Source: an uncultured Selenomonas sp. (GTDB taxonomy: Bacteria; Bacillota; Negativicutes; Selenomonadales; Selenomonadaceae). Taken from it: 6,209 bases of DNA. A program made the translations under genes and the position numbers. The DNA is taken from contig CAJPRR010000130.1 of NCBI GenBank assembly GCA_905373085.1, positions 1 to 6,209 on the forward strand, written 5' to 3'. Within the stretch, counting starts at the first letter, position 1; each line of letters starts with the position of its first letter. This document shows, piece by piece, positions 1 through 5,146 of the stretch. Under the pieces are notes generated by a model, which was given only the letters and a program-made list of their open reading frames with translations, did no database searches and was not told where the DNA came from.

Positions 1-54
1 AGATGAAAAGGGAATATCAAATAGTTTAGTCATGTCGTTTTGCGTCAATTTATT
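1..54. other. AT-rich flank, no identifiable gene
   Basis: This stretch lies outside the left inverted repeat of the IS30 remnant. One plus-strand frame stays open from base 2 to a TGA at 71-73, so it could be the tail of an upstream gene cut by the element, but its roughly 23 residues resemble nothing I recognise. I see no ribosome binding site, promoter or hairpin. Confidence 0.3.
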
Positions 55-82
55 TTGGTTAATTGTAAAATGAAATCGGACA
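55..82 (+). repeat. Left terminal inverted repeat of the IS30 remnant
   Basis: This 28-bp arm starts TTGGTTAATTG and ends AAATCGGACA. Its reverse complement is found at 357-384 with mismatches only at arm positions 12, 15, 17 and 18. The perfectly paired outer (11 bp) and inner (10 bp) blocks flank the variable middle, as expected for transposase-recognised ends that have drifted. Confidence 0.75.
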
Positions 83-116
83 CATAAAAAGGACAAGCAG
101 AAGCGCCTGTGGTAGA

Positions 117-341
117 ATGTTTTTGACAGAAAACAAAACTGGTGAACGGGGAACCAATGAGAAACAAAACTCGCTGGTGAGACGCTTCATCCCTAAGGGC
201 AAGGACATTGCCACCGTATCCGACTATACGTTGCAGAAAACCGAGGATTGGATCAACAACCTGCCGAGGAAAATATTAGGTTACCGCACTCCGGAAGAGT
301 TGTTTCAAGAACATCTCAACCGCATTGCTTCTGCTGTTTGA
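117..341 (+). pseudogene. IS30-family transposase, C-terminal fragment
   Basis: Homology begins at about residue 10 (base 144) of the open frame with ERGTNEK, followed by RRFIPKGKD and NLPRKILGYRTPEELF. These are the recognisable end of IS30 transposases: the [W]xRGTNEN block carrying the third acidic residue of the DDE triad, then the PKG and N-x-PRK-LGY-TP blocks. The probable catalytic glutamate is encoded at 159-161. The first two catalytic aspartates and the helix-turn-helix N-terminus are absent, and the first nine residues are unrelated filler. The remaining piece is about 65 residues against roughly 330-350 in intact members, so it is not functional. It ends 15 bp before the right inverted repeat, the normal placement for this family. 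Confidence 0.85.
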
Positions 342-356
342 AAAATTTTGGGAAAC

Positions 357-384
357 TGTCCGATTTGCTATTGCAATTAACCAA
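357..384 (-). repeat. Right terminal inverted repeat of the IS30 remnant
   Basis: The arm reads TGTCCGATTTGCTATTG inward-to-outward and continues to CAATTAACCAA. It pairs with 55-82 at 24 of 28 positions. It lies just after the transposase stop codon at 339-341, the usual arrangement at the right end of IS30 elements. Confidence 0.75.
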
Positions 385-415
385 CGGAATGTGTCAGAAC
401 TTTTGCAAGTCGATA

Positions 416-444
416 TTGACAATGCCTGTGATGCATGGTATTCT
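416..444 (+). promoter_or_regulatory. Predicted sigma70-type promoter for the TonB-dependent receptor
   Basis: A perfect -35 hexamer TTGACA (416-421) is followed by a 17-nt spacer and the -10 hexamer TATTCT (439-444, 4 of 6 consensus). TGG directly before it gives an extended -10 (TGn) element. Transcription would start near 451, leaving a leader of about 270 nt before the receptor start codon at 723. It lies 31 bp beyond the IS30 remnant. The match is strong by eye but no transcript data support it. Confidence 0.6.
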
Positions 445-449
445 TTCGA

Positions 450-464
450 GGAAAATCATTATGA
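450..464 (+). promoter_or_regulatory. Fur-box-like palindrome at the predicted transcription start
   Basis: The 15 bases GGAAAATCATTATGA match the 7-1-7 Fur consensus TGATAATnATTATCA at 11 of 14 informative positions. The site covers the +1 region of the predicted promoter, a typical position for Fur repression. The downstream gene encodes a TonB-dependent receptor, a class often iron-regulated through Fur. The site sits in AT-rich DNA, so a chance match cannot be excluded. Confidence 0.42.
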
Positions 465-468
465 AGAA

Positions 469-485
469 GTAAACTTTGAGGACAT
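469..485 (+). repeat. 17-bp direct repeat, copy 1
   Basis: GTAAACTTTGAGGACAT occurs perfectly here and again at 640-656, with start-to-start spacing of 171 bp. The two copies bracket two predicted stem-loops. A perfect 17-mer twice within 190 bp of non-coding DNA is unlikely by chance and suggests a repeat element or a duplicated or inserted segment. Confidence 0.85.
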
Positions 486-493
486 ATGTTCAT

Positions 494-543
494 CCGTCAC
501 GCGAAACGGCATGCGTTGCTCTTTCGCCCGTTTCCTGCGACGG
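494..543 (+). other. Stem-loop 1 in the receptor leader
   Basis: Arms 494-509 and 528-543 form a 16-bp inverted repeat with 13 Watson-Crick matches, plus one G-U pair in RNA (501/536). The inner seven pairs, GAAACGG with CCGTTTC, are perfect; the loop is 18 nt. No T-run follows, so it does not look like an intrinsic terminator. It could be a structured 5' leader, an mRNA-stabilising hairpin or part of an interspersed repeat. Confidence 0.55.
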
Positions 544-587
544 CTTCATCAATGCGGCACACTGTACATATATCCTCACGCCTTACA

Positions 588-636
588 GAAGCCTAGCCAA
601 TCAGTCTGCGCCTTCGGCTTGACCTCTTGGGGCTTC
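588..636 (+). other. Stem-loop 2 in the receptor leader
   Basis: GAAGCC (588-593) pairs with GGCTTC (631-636), and CCAA (597-600) pairs with TTGG (627-630) across a 3-nt bulge. Nested inside are GTC/GAC (604-606 with 621-623) and GCC-TTC-GGC (610-618). The layered pairing looks more like a folded RNA or repeat element than random sequence. There is no following T-run and no match to a riboswitch consensus I know. Confidence 0.45.
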
Positions 637-639
637 ATG

Positions 640-656
640 GTAAACTTTGAGGACAT
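640..656 (+). repeat. 17-bp direct repeat, copy 2
   Basis: This is the second perfect copy of GTAAACTTTGAGGACAT. It lies 66 bp before the receptor start codon. Recombination between the copies would remove 171 bp, including both stem-loops, while keeping the predicted promoter and Fur-like site upstream of the gene. Confidence 0.85.
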
Positions 657-722
657 TGTGCGCCGCCCTTAATGAAACCGCAAAATGAATTCATACGATG
701 AAGGAAAGGAAGGTCTGCAAAA

Positions 723-2921
723 ATGAATCCATGGAAAAAGAAATGCCTGACGCTTGCCGTCATCTGTTCCCTTGCGGGAACATCTCAAGTTTATGCAGCA
801 GAAAAGAGCCGTGCCGCTGATTCTGCGGCAGTTTCTACAGAATCTTTGTCCACTGAGGGGGGGCATGATCTCGGCGAGACGACCGTCACGGCGACAAGAA
901 TCACTGAGCCTGTCAACAAAGTTCCCGCCAACGTCACTGTCATCACGGCGAAAGACTTGGAAAAGCGTCATGTCTTCAGTCTGCGCGAGGCGCTGGAAAG
1001 AGAGGCGGGCATCTACGTCTCCCCGACGGCGGACGTGAAGGACGGCTTGACTCTGCGCGGTTTCGGCAGCACGAACATCCTCGTCATGTACAACGGGCAG
1101 CAGCTCAACAATTCCTTTGACGGCGGCGTCAACTGGGATTCCATTCCGCTTGACAACATCGAGCGCGTCGAGATCGTGCGCGGCGCCGGCTCCTCGCTTT
1201 ACGGCGGACATGCCGTTGCCGGCGTCATCAACATCATCACGAAAGATCAGGAAAAGGCGGGGATTCACGGGCAGGCGGATGTTTCTTACGGCAGCAACAA
1301 CACATGGAAGCGCGGCGTGCAAGTTTCCGGACGGGAAGGCTCTCTCTCCTTCCGTCTCGGCTATGAAAAACGTACATCGGACGGCTGGGCGGGCTATTTC
1401 GTCACGCCGAGAATCTCTTCAGGAAACAAGGCGGGTACGGCCAAAGGCGATCTTCACCAAGCCGCGAACGGAAGATACATCGTCGGCAGCCGCGGCGCCA
1501 AGGACAAGAAGAGCGAAAACACCTTCCTTGATTTGAAATACGCTTTTGACGCTGACCGCTCCCTCGGCTACACCTATATGCACAATTCCTATCGCTATTC
1601 CTATCATGATCCCTTCACCTACATCACGAAGCTTGATGGCACGCCGACCTTCAAAGGAATCGTTCGGTTGTCCAACAAGCGTTACATCAATGTATCGCCG
1701 GCAGACTATCTTGGTTACAATGGCGAGCGCGAGCAGGACATCCACAAGCTGCGCTACGAAGATGCGAAAAATGGCTTCAAGATGGGCGTCGGCTACAGCG
1801 ATACGTACAAGGACGGCTACTCTTCCACGGGAAGCGCCACGAGCATTGATTGGACGGGCGCGGGAGGCAGGACGGAATATCCGAACAAGAATTACAACGT
1901 GGACATACAAAAGACATGGCAGATCAAGAACAACACCCTGCTCGCAGGCGCCGCATGGATGAAGGACAAGATGCGATATCGCTCGTACCGTTTGACCCAT
2001 TGGAAAGACTGGGGATCGACCGTCGGCGATCCCACGATGCAGAGCGGCGGCGCCATCATTTCCACGGCGCTCTTCCTGCAGGATGAAATCGCGCTCGATC
2101 CCCGTTGGCGCCTGCAGCTCGGCATGCGTTACGACAAGTTTGACAAAAAGGACGGGTACTCGTATGTGGGAAATGTACGCAAATCTTACGACGAGCGGCG
2201 TTTTTCCGCTTGGAGTCCCAAGGTGGCGCTGAGCTATGAGCCGCAGAAGGACATGCTCGTCTTTGCGAGCTTCGGAAAGTCCTTCAATCCTCCGTCCATC
2301 TACAAGCTTTACCGCCGCGCCGGCGACAAGATGTCTTCCGTGCAGGCAAATCCGATGTTGACGCCGGAAACCTCGACGACATACGAGTTGGGCGTCAAGC
2401 AGAAGGTAGACAGGAATACTTCCTACAGCGTCACGCTTTTCCGCGTCGCCACGAAGGACAAGATCGCGCTTGCAACCATAGACGGCGTCCGTGCCTACTA
2501 CAATATGAATTCCTCGATGGCCAAGGGCGTGGAGCTGGAGGTCAAGCATCGTCTGAACCGTGATTGGCGGACATATCTCAATTACACGTTCGAATCCGGC
2601 GAACTTACAAGCGGCGGTACAACGGAGAGAAATTGGGATATTCCCAAGCACATGCTGAGCTTCGGCGTCGATTATACACGCGGCAATTTCAACGGCGTGC
2701 TCGACGCGCAGTATGTGGACGCACGTCAAAGCGTCGATTCGATTTCGGGCGAATATGGTTCGGAGGACAGCTTCTTCCTGACGAATCTGTATCTCAACTA
2801 CAAGTTTGATGAAAATCTCAAGCTGCAGTTCGCCGTCCGCAACCTCTTCAACCGTCATTTCTATGCAAGTGAAGCGGCGAGCGAGCGGACGTACACGCTC
2901 GGCGCTTCGTACTCCTTCTGA
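723..2921 (+). CDS. TonB-dependent outer-membrane receptor
   Basis: This 732-residue protein is a ligand-gated outer-membrane channel that imports a scarce iron- or metal-containing compound using energy from TonB-ExbB-ExbD, which is not encoded in this window. Residues 1-25 form a signal peptide with likely cleavage after SQVYA. ETTVTATR (52-59) is the TonB box. The plug spans about 60-175 and includes LRGFGSTN (111-118) and IERVEIVRGAGSSLYGG (146-162). The rest is a Tyr-rich beta-barrel ending in NLFN (707-710) and a terminal Phe, as outer-membrane barrels do. FNPPS (521-525) and NPMLTPE (543-549) resemble the FRAP/NPNL motifs of heme receptors, but no histidine lies between them, so heme specificity is not supported; a siderophore or cobalamin is equally possible. 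The start is fixed by a GGAAAGGAAGG ribosome binding site 9 nt upstream and by the signal peptide. A G7 run at 857-863 could allow frameshift switching. Length is normal for the family. Confidence 0.93.
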   Translation: MNPWKKKCLTLAVICSLAGTSQVYAAEKSRAADSAAVSTESLSTEGGHDLGETTVTATRITEPVNKVPANVTVITAKDLEKRHVFSLREALEREAGIYVSPTADVKDGLTLRGFGSTNILVMYNGQQLNNSFDGGVNWDSIPLDNIERVEIVRGAGSSLYGGHAVAGVINIITKDQEKAGIHGQADVSYGSNNTWKRGVQVSGREGSLSFRLGYEKRTSDGWAGYFVTPRISSGNKAGTAKGDLHQAANGRYIVGSRGAKDKKSENTFLDLKYAFDADRSLGYTYMHNSYRYSYHDPFTYITKLDGTPTFKGIVRLSNKRYINVSPADYLGYNGEREQDIHKLRYEDAKNGFKMGVGYSDTYKDGYSSTGSATSIDWTGAGGRTEYPNKNYNVDIQKTWQIKNNTLLAGAAWMKDKMRYRSYRLTHWKDWGSTVGDPTMQSGGAIISTALFLQDEIALDPRWRLQLGMRYDKFDKKDGYSYVGNVRKSYDERRFSAWSPKVALSYEPQKDMLVFASFGKSFNPPSIYKLYRRAGDKMSSVQANPMLTPETSTTYELGVKQKVDRNTSYSVTLFRVATKDKIALATIDGVRAYYNMNSSMAKGVELEVKHRLNRDWRTYLNYTFESGELTSGGTTERNWDIPKHMLSFGVDYTRGNFNGVLDAQYVDARQSVDSISGEYGSEDSFFLTNLYLNYKFDENLKLQFAVRNLFNRHFYASEAASERTYTLGASYSF

Positions 2922-3001
2922 CTTTGCCGCATTCTCCCTCGCCGGCATGACCGGAGACAGCGACGGTTGGGCTTCCTCATAAGAAAAGATGCAAGGCGGA
3001 G

Positions 3002-3044
3002 AAAATCCCCCGCTGCAGGCAATGTGCCTGCGACGGGGGATTTT
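3002..3044. terminator. Bidirectional intrinsic terminator
   Basis: Arms 3002-3021 and 3025-3044 form a 20-bp stem with only a two-base internal mismatch and an ATG loop. The stem holds a CCCCC/GGGGG block. On the plus strand it ends in T5 (3041-3045), terminating the receptor transcript. On the minus strand it ends in TTTTC, terminating the PepSY gene, whose stop codon lies about 20 bp away. This fits its place between convergent genes. Confidence 0.9.
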
Positions 3045-3062
3045 TGCTGCCTGCAAGCCGCG

Positions 3063-3707
3063 TCAGTCGAAGTCGATTTCTCTCTTCAAGATCGTGCCGT
3101 CAGAGGCACGCAGGTCGTATTCGTATTCTTCCGTACCGTGCTTCAGCTCGACGGAGTAGACAAGCTCGCCCCGCTTCGTGTGCAGCTCCAGCTCGAAGCG
3201 GTCGAGGTCGTCCATGGAAAGATCGGCGTCTTCCAGCGCGATCCCCATCGCCTCTACGTCTTCGATTACATCGTAGTCGCTGATGACGAGTTTCGTGCGC
3301 GAGTGCTTCCACGACTTTTCCCGCACGTCGATGATCTCGCCCGTCTTGGCGTCGAAGTCGATGTCCACGCCGCCCGCGTTCGTCTCAAGCTCCACGCGGT
3401 AGGTCGGCATGTAGCCGCGCCCGTCAAACTTGATCTCGTAGTTCGTGAGATCGCCCTCGCGGAGTCCCGACTCGGCAATCGCCTGCACCTTGATCGTGTC
3501 GTAGCTCATGAAGTCGGCTGCCGCCGCCTCGGCGACGGAGATGAACAGGGAATCTCTTCCCCAAGCGGCGGGAGCGCTGACTGCAGCAGTCTGCGGCACA
3601 GGCGCATGAAGCGCCGTCTGTCCTTGGAAGATTCCCACGCCGAGCGCGGCGAGTGCGCCGAAACTCAGAGCGCCCGCCACGGGAGCTGCCATCTGCCATT
3701 TCTTCAT
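3063..3707 (-). CDS. Exported double-PepSY-domain protein
   Basis: The 214-residue product has an N-terminal signal peptide or anchor (MKK followed by a hydrophobic stretch to about residue 27) and an Ala/Pro-rich linker to about 60. Two PepSY-type repeats follow, roughly 68-130 and 139-214. Each ends in the family's diagnostic strand-turn: DIDFDAKTGEIIDV (115-128) and YEYDLRASDGTILKRE (195-210). PepSY domains are small alpha-beta modules found outside the membrane, proposed to modulate peptidases or sense envelope conditions; no catalytic residues are expected or seen. The mature part is strongly acidic. An AGGAGA ribosome binding site (3716-3721) sits 8 nt before the ATG. A promoter and three 11-bp-spaced repeats lie upstream, suggesting response-regulator control, and a terminator follows. 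Family assignment is firm, but the cellular role is unknown. Confidence 0.85.
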   Translation of the reverse strand: MKKWQMAAPVAGALSFGALAALGVGIFQGQTALHAPVPQTAAVSAPAAWGRDSLFISVAEAAAADFMSYDTIKVQAIAESGLREGDLTNYEIKFDGRGYMPTYRVELETNAGGVDIDFDAKTGEIIDVREKSWKHSRTKLVISDYDVIEDVEAMGIALEDADLSMDDLDRFELELHTKRGELVYSVELKHGTEEYEYDLRASDGTILKREIDFD

Positions 3708-3764
3708 TCTTATCTTCTCCTCTCATTGTGTCTGCTTGCTTTTTCGCTTCAACACGTTCAGTGT

Positions 3765-3793
3765 ATCATGCCGCGCTAAAAGGACGATAACAA
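3765..3793 (-). promoter_or_regulatory. Predicted promoter of the PepSY gene
   Basis: Read on the minus strand, TTGTTA (3788-3793) is a -35 with 4 of 6 consensus bases and CATGAT (3765-3770) a -10 with 4 of 6, separated by exactly 17 nt. Transcription would start near 3758, giving a leader of about 50 nt that contains the strong ribosome binding site. The hexamers are weak, as expected of an activator-dependent promoter, and the -35 overlaps the nearest operator repeat. Confidence 0.42.
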
Positions 3794-3818
3794 ACAGATA
3801 AACAAAAGATAAACTATT
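3786..3818 (-). promoter_or_regulatory. Three 11-bp direct repeats, likely response-regulator operator
   Basis: GATAA occurs at 3786, 3797 and 3808, exactly 11 bp apart, with similar A-rich bases between (GATAACAAACA, GATAAACAAAA, GATAAACTATT). On the minus strand this reads TTATC-N6-TTATC-N6-TTATC. Head-to-tail half-sites spaced one helical turn apart are the binding geometry of OmpR/PhoB-family response regulators. The array overlaps and extends upstream of the predicted -35 of the PepSY gene, the activating position for such proteins. The cognate regulator is not in this window. Confidence 0.55.
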
Positions 3819-3820
3819 TT

Positions 3821-3849
3821 CGTACGAGCCGCTTCGTAAGCATCGTACG
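3821..3849. other. Hairpin between the alcohol dehydrogenase and PepSY genes
   Basis: CGTACGA (3821-3827) and TCGTACG (3843-3849) form a perfect 7-bp stem. Inside, GCTT/AAGC (3831-3834 with 3838-3841) closes a CGT loop. A smaller hairpin, TTCCT-CGC-AGGAA, lies next to it at 3851-3863. The first hairpin may weakly terminate the dehydrogenase transcript, but on the minus strand it is followed by AAAATAG rather than a T-run, so it is not a canonical terminator. Confidence 0.4.
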
Positions 3850-3880
3850 CTTCCTCGCAGGAAAATATCCGGCCGCAGGC

Positions 3881-5062
3881 TCAACGGTTCGCCGCCTCGT
3901 AAATCTTTAGGGCAAGCGCACGGTCGACGGGATGGAATGTGCCGACCGTCTTCGTGCCGTTGGCCGTCACGTTGTCGGCGAGCGCTTCCAAAGCGCCGTG
4001 CTCCAAGACGCCCGTAGGAAGCTCTCCGAGCGAGGTCGGCAGCTTCAGCGAGCGGAAGAACTCCTCCGTCCTGCGGATGCCCGCACGCGCCCGCTCTTCG
4101 GCAGATCCGGCATCGACGCCCCAGACCTTCTCGGCAAAGCGCGCGAAGCGATCGGGGCGATCTTCGTAGACGGCACGCGCCCACGCGCCCCAGAGCGCCG
4201 TCAGGGACTCGCCATGGTTCGTGTCGTAGCGTGCCGACAGCGCATGGCCGAGCTTGTGCACGGAAAAATCCTTGTCGCGGCCGAGTCCCGTGAGTCCGCA
4301 GTGCGAGATCGTGCCGCACCACATGATCTCGCTCATCGCCTCGTAGTTTTTGTGATGTGCGAGGACGATGGGCGCATACTTCGCGACATTCTGCAGGAGC
4401 GCCTCGGCGATGCGGTCGGTGAATTCGTTGCCTTCCGTATGCGTCATATAGCGCTCAAGCGTGTGCATGACGATGTCGGCGACGCCCGCCGCAAGCTGCG
4501 GCGAGGACAGGGAGAAGGCCAGCTCGGGGTTCAAGATGGCGAAGACGGGGCGGTTGAACGGCGACGGCAGTCCCGCCTTCTCGCCCGTCTCCTCGTTCGT
4601 CAGCACGGCAGAATCGCTCGTCTCGCTGCCCGCCGCAGGAAGCGTCAAGATGACGCCGACAGGCAGGCTCTTTTTGAGCTTTGCCTTGCCCGACCAGAAA
4701 TCCCAGATATCGGTCTCGGGATTCGCCGTGCCGTGCGCGACGGCCTTCGCCGTGTCGATGACGCTGCCGCCGCCGACGGCGAGAAGGAAATCCGCCTCGA
4801 AGTCGAACGCCTCGCGCACGGCCTCACGCGCAAACGAAAGGCGCGGATTCGGGCGCACGCCTCCCCGGACGGAGATGGCAAGCCCCGCCGCCGTGATGAC
4901 GCGTTCGACGCGAGCGAGCAGTCCGCTCTTGATGACGCTGCCGCCGCCGTAGACGACGAAGACGCGATGTGCGCCGTACTTTTGAAGAAGCTCTGCCGTG
5001 CGCTCCTCAGCGCCGCGGCCAAATACGATCTCTGTCGGACAATGAAAAGAAAACCCCTGCAT
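3881..5062 (-). CDS. Iron-containing alcohol dehydrogenase, BDH/YqhD type
   Basis: This 393-residue cytoplasmic enzyme belongs to the group III metal-dependent alcohol dehydrogenases, in the branch with butanol dehydrogenases and YqhD. Members reduce aldehydes to alcohols with NAD(P)H. The N-terminal nucleotide-binding domain has VVYGGGSVIKSGLL (36-49) and AVGGGSVIDTAKAVA (95-109). The C-terminal helical domain carries the predicted metal ligands D196 and H200 (VADIVMH), H269 (SVHK) and H283 (TNHG); the 4- and 14-residue spacings match YqhD (D194, H198, H267, H281). Length is normal and all four ligands are intact, so it should be active. The start is set by a GGGGAGGT ribosome binding site (5069-5076) 6 nt upstream. 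The gene lies 84 nt after the stop of the 342-residue gene, with no terminator and no convincing promoter between, so co-transcription is likely. Substrate and cofactor cannot be told from sequence; fermentative aldehyde reduction or detoxification are the usual roles. Confidence 0.92.
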   Translation of the reverse strand: MQGFSFHCPTEIVFGRGAEERTAELLQKYGAHRVFVVYGGGSVIKSGLLARVERVITAAGLAISVRGGVRPNPRLSFAREAVREAFDFEADFLLAVGGGSVIDTAKAVAHGTANPETDIWDFWSGKAKLKKSLPVGVILTLPAAGSETSDSAVLTNEETGEKAGLPSPFNRPVFAILNPELAFSLSSPQLAAGVADIVMHTLERYMTHTEGNEFTDRIAEALLQNVAKYAPIVLAHHKNYEAMSEIMWCGTISHCGLTGLGRDKDFSVHKLGHALSARYDTNHGESLTALWGAWARAVYEDRPDRFARFAEKVWGVDAGSAEERARAGIRRTEEFFRSLKLPTSLGELPTGVLEHGALEALADNVTANGTKTVGTFHPVDRALALKIYEAANR

Positions 5063-5146
5063 GTTCGTACCTCCCCATCTTCAAAGCTGCGAAATCTTGC
5101 ATGGCGCAGACGGCAGCCTTATGCAGCGCACGCCTCTGCCTTGGCG
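5063..5146 (-). other. Short intergenic gap inside the likely two-gene unit
   Basis: Apart from the ribosome binding site of the alcohol dehydrogenase (5069-5076), I find no paired promoter hexamers and no T-tailed hairpin in these 84 bases. This supports read-through from the 342-residue gene into the dehydrogenase. Confidence 0.4.

Larger units (their letters stand above)
55..384 (+). mobile_element. Internally deleted IS30-family element (330 bp)
   Basis: The two ends are 28-bp imperfect inverted repeats, 55-82 and 357-384, matching at 24 of 28 positions. Between them lies only the C-terminal coding end of an IS30-type transposase. Full IS30-family elements are about 1 kb, so roughly two thirds of the interior is missing, including the DNA-binding N-terminus and most of the DDE core. 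The 10-bp string AAACAAAACT occurs at 131-140 and 162-171, each followed by GGTGA, which suggests a local rearrangement near the deletion junction. No clear 2-3 bp target duplication is visible outside the repeats. The element cannot move by itself but could be a substrate for a related transposase. Presence of an IS30 remnant is well supported; the exact outer boundary is uncertain by a few bases. Confidence 0.78.

Noticed and set aside
576..656. A 26-codon minus-strand frame starting MSSKFT in the direct repeat
   Set aside because: There is no clear ribosome binding site, and the same start in the other repeat copy stops after eight codons. It is better explained as part of a repeat element.
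325..672. A 115-codon plus-strand open frame starting inside the IS30 remnant
   Set aside because: It begins in the transposase end, runs through the right inverted repeat, the predicted promoter and the hairpins, and has no ribosome binding site. The apparent VNFEDI repeat in it simply reflects the 17-bp DNA repeat being spaced by a multiple of three.
451..722. Cobalamin or other known riboswitch in the receptor leader
   Set aside because: I found no B12-box (GCCACTG-like) core and no other riboswitch consensus, although the leader is structured.
1419..3056. A 545-codon open frame antisense to the receptor gene
   Set aside because: It is a by-product of codon bias in the receptor gene, has no recognisable domain or plausible start context, and crosses the terminator region.
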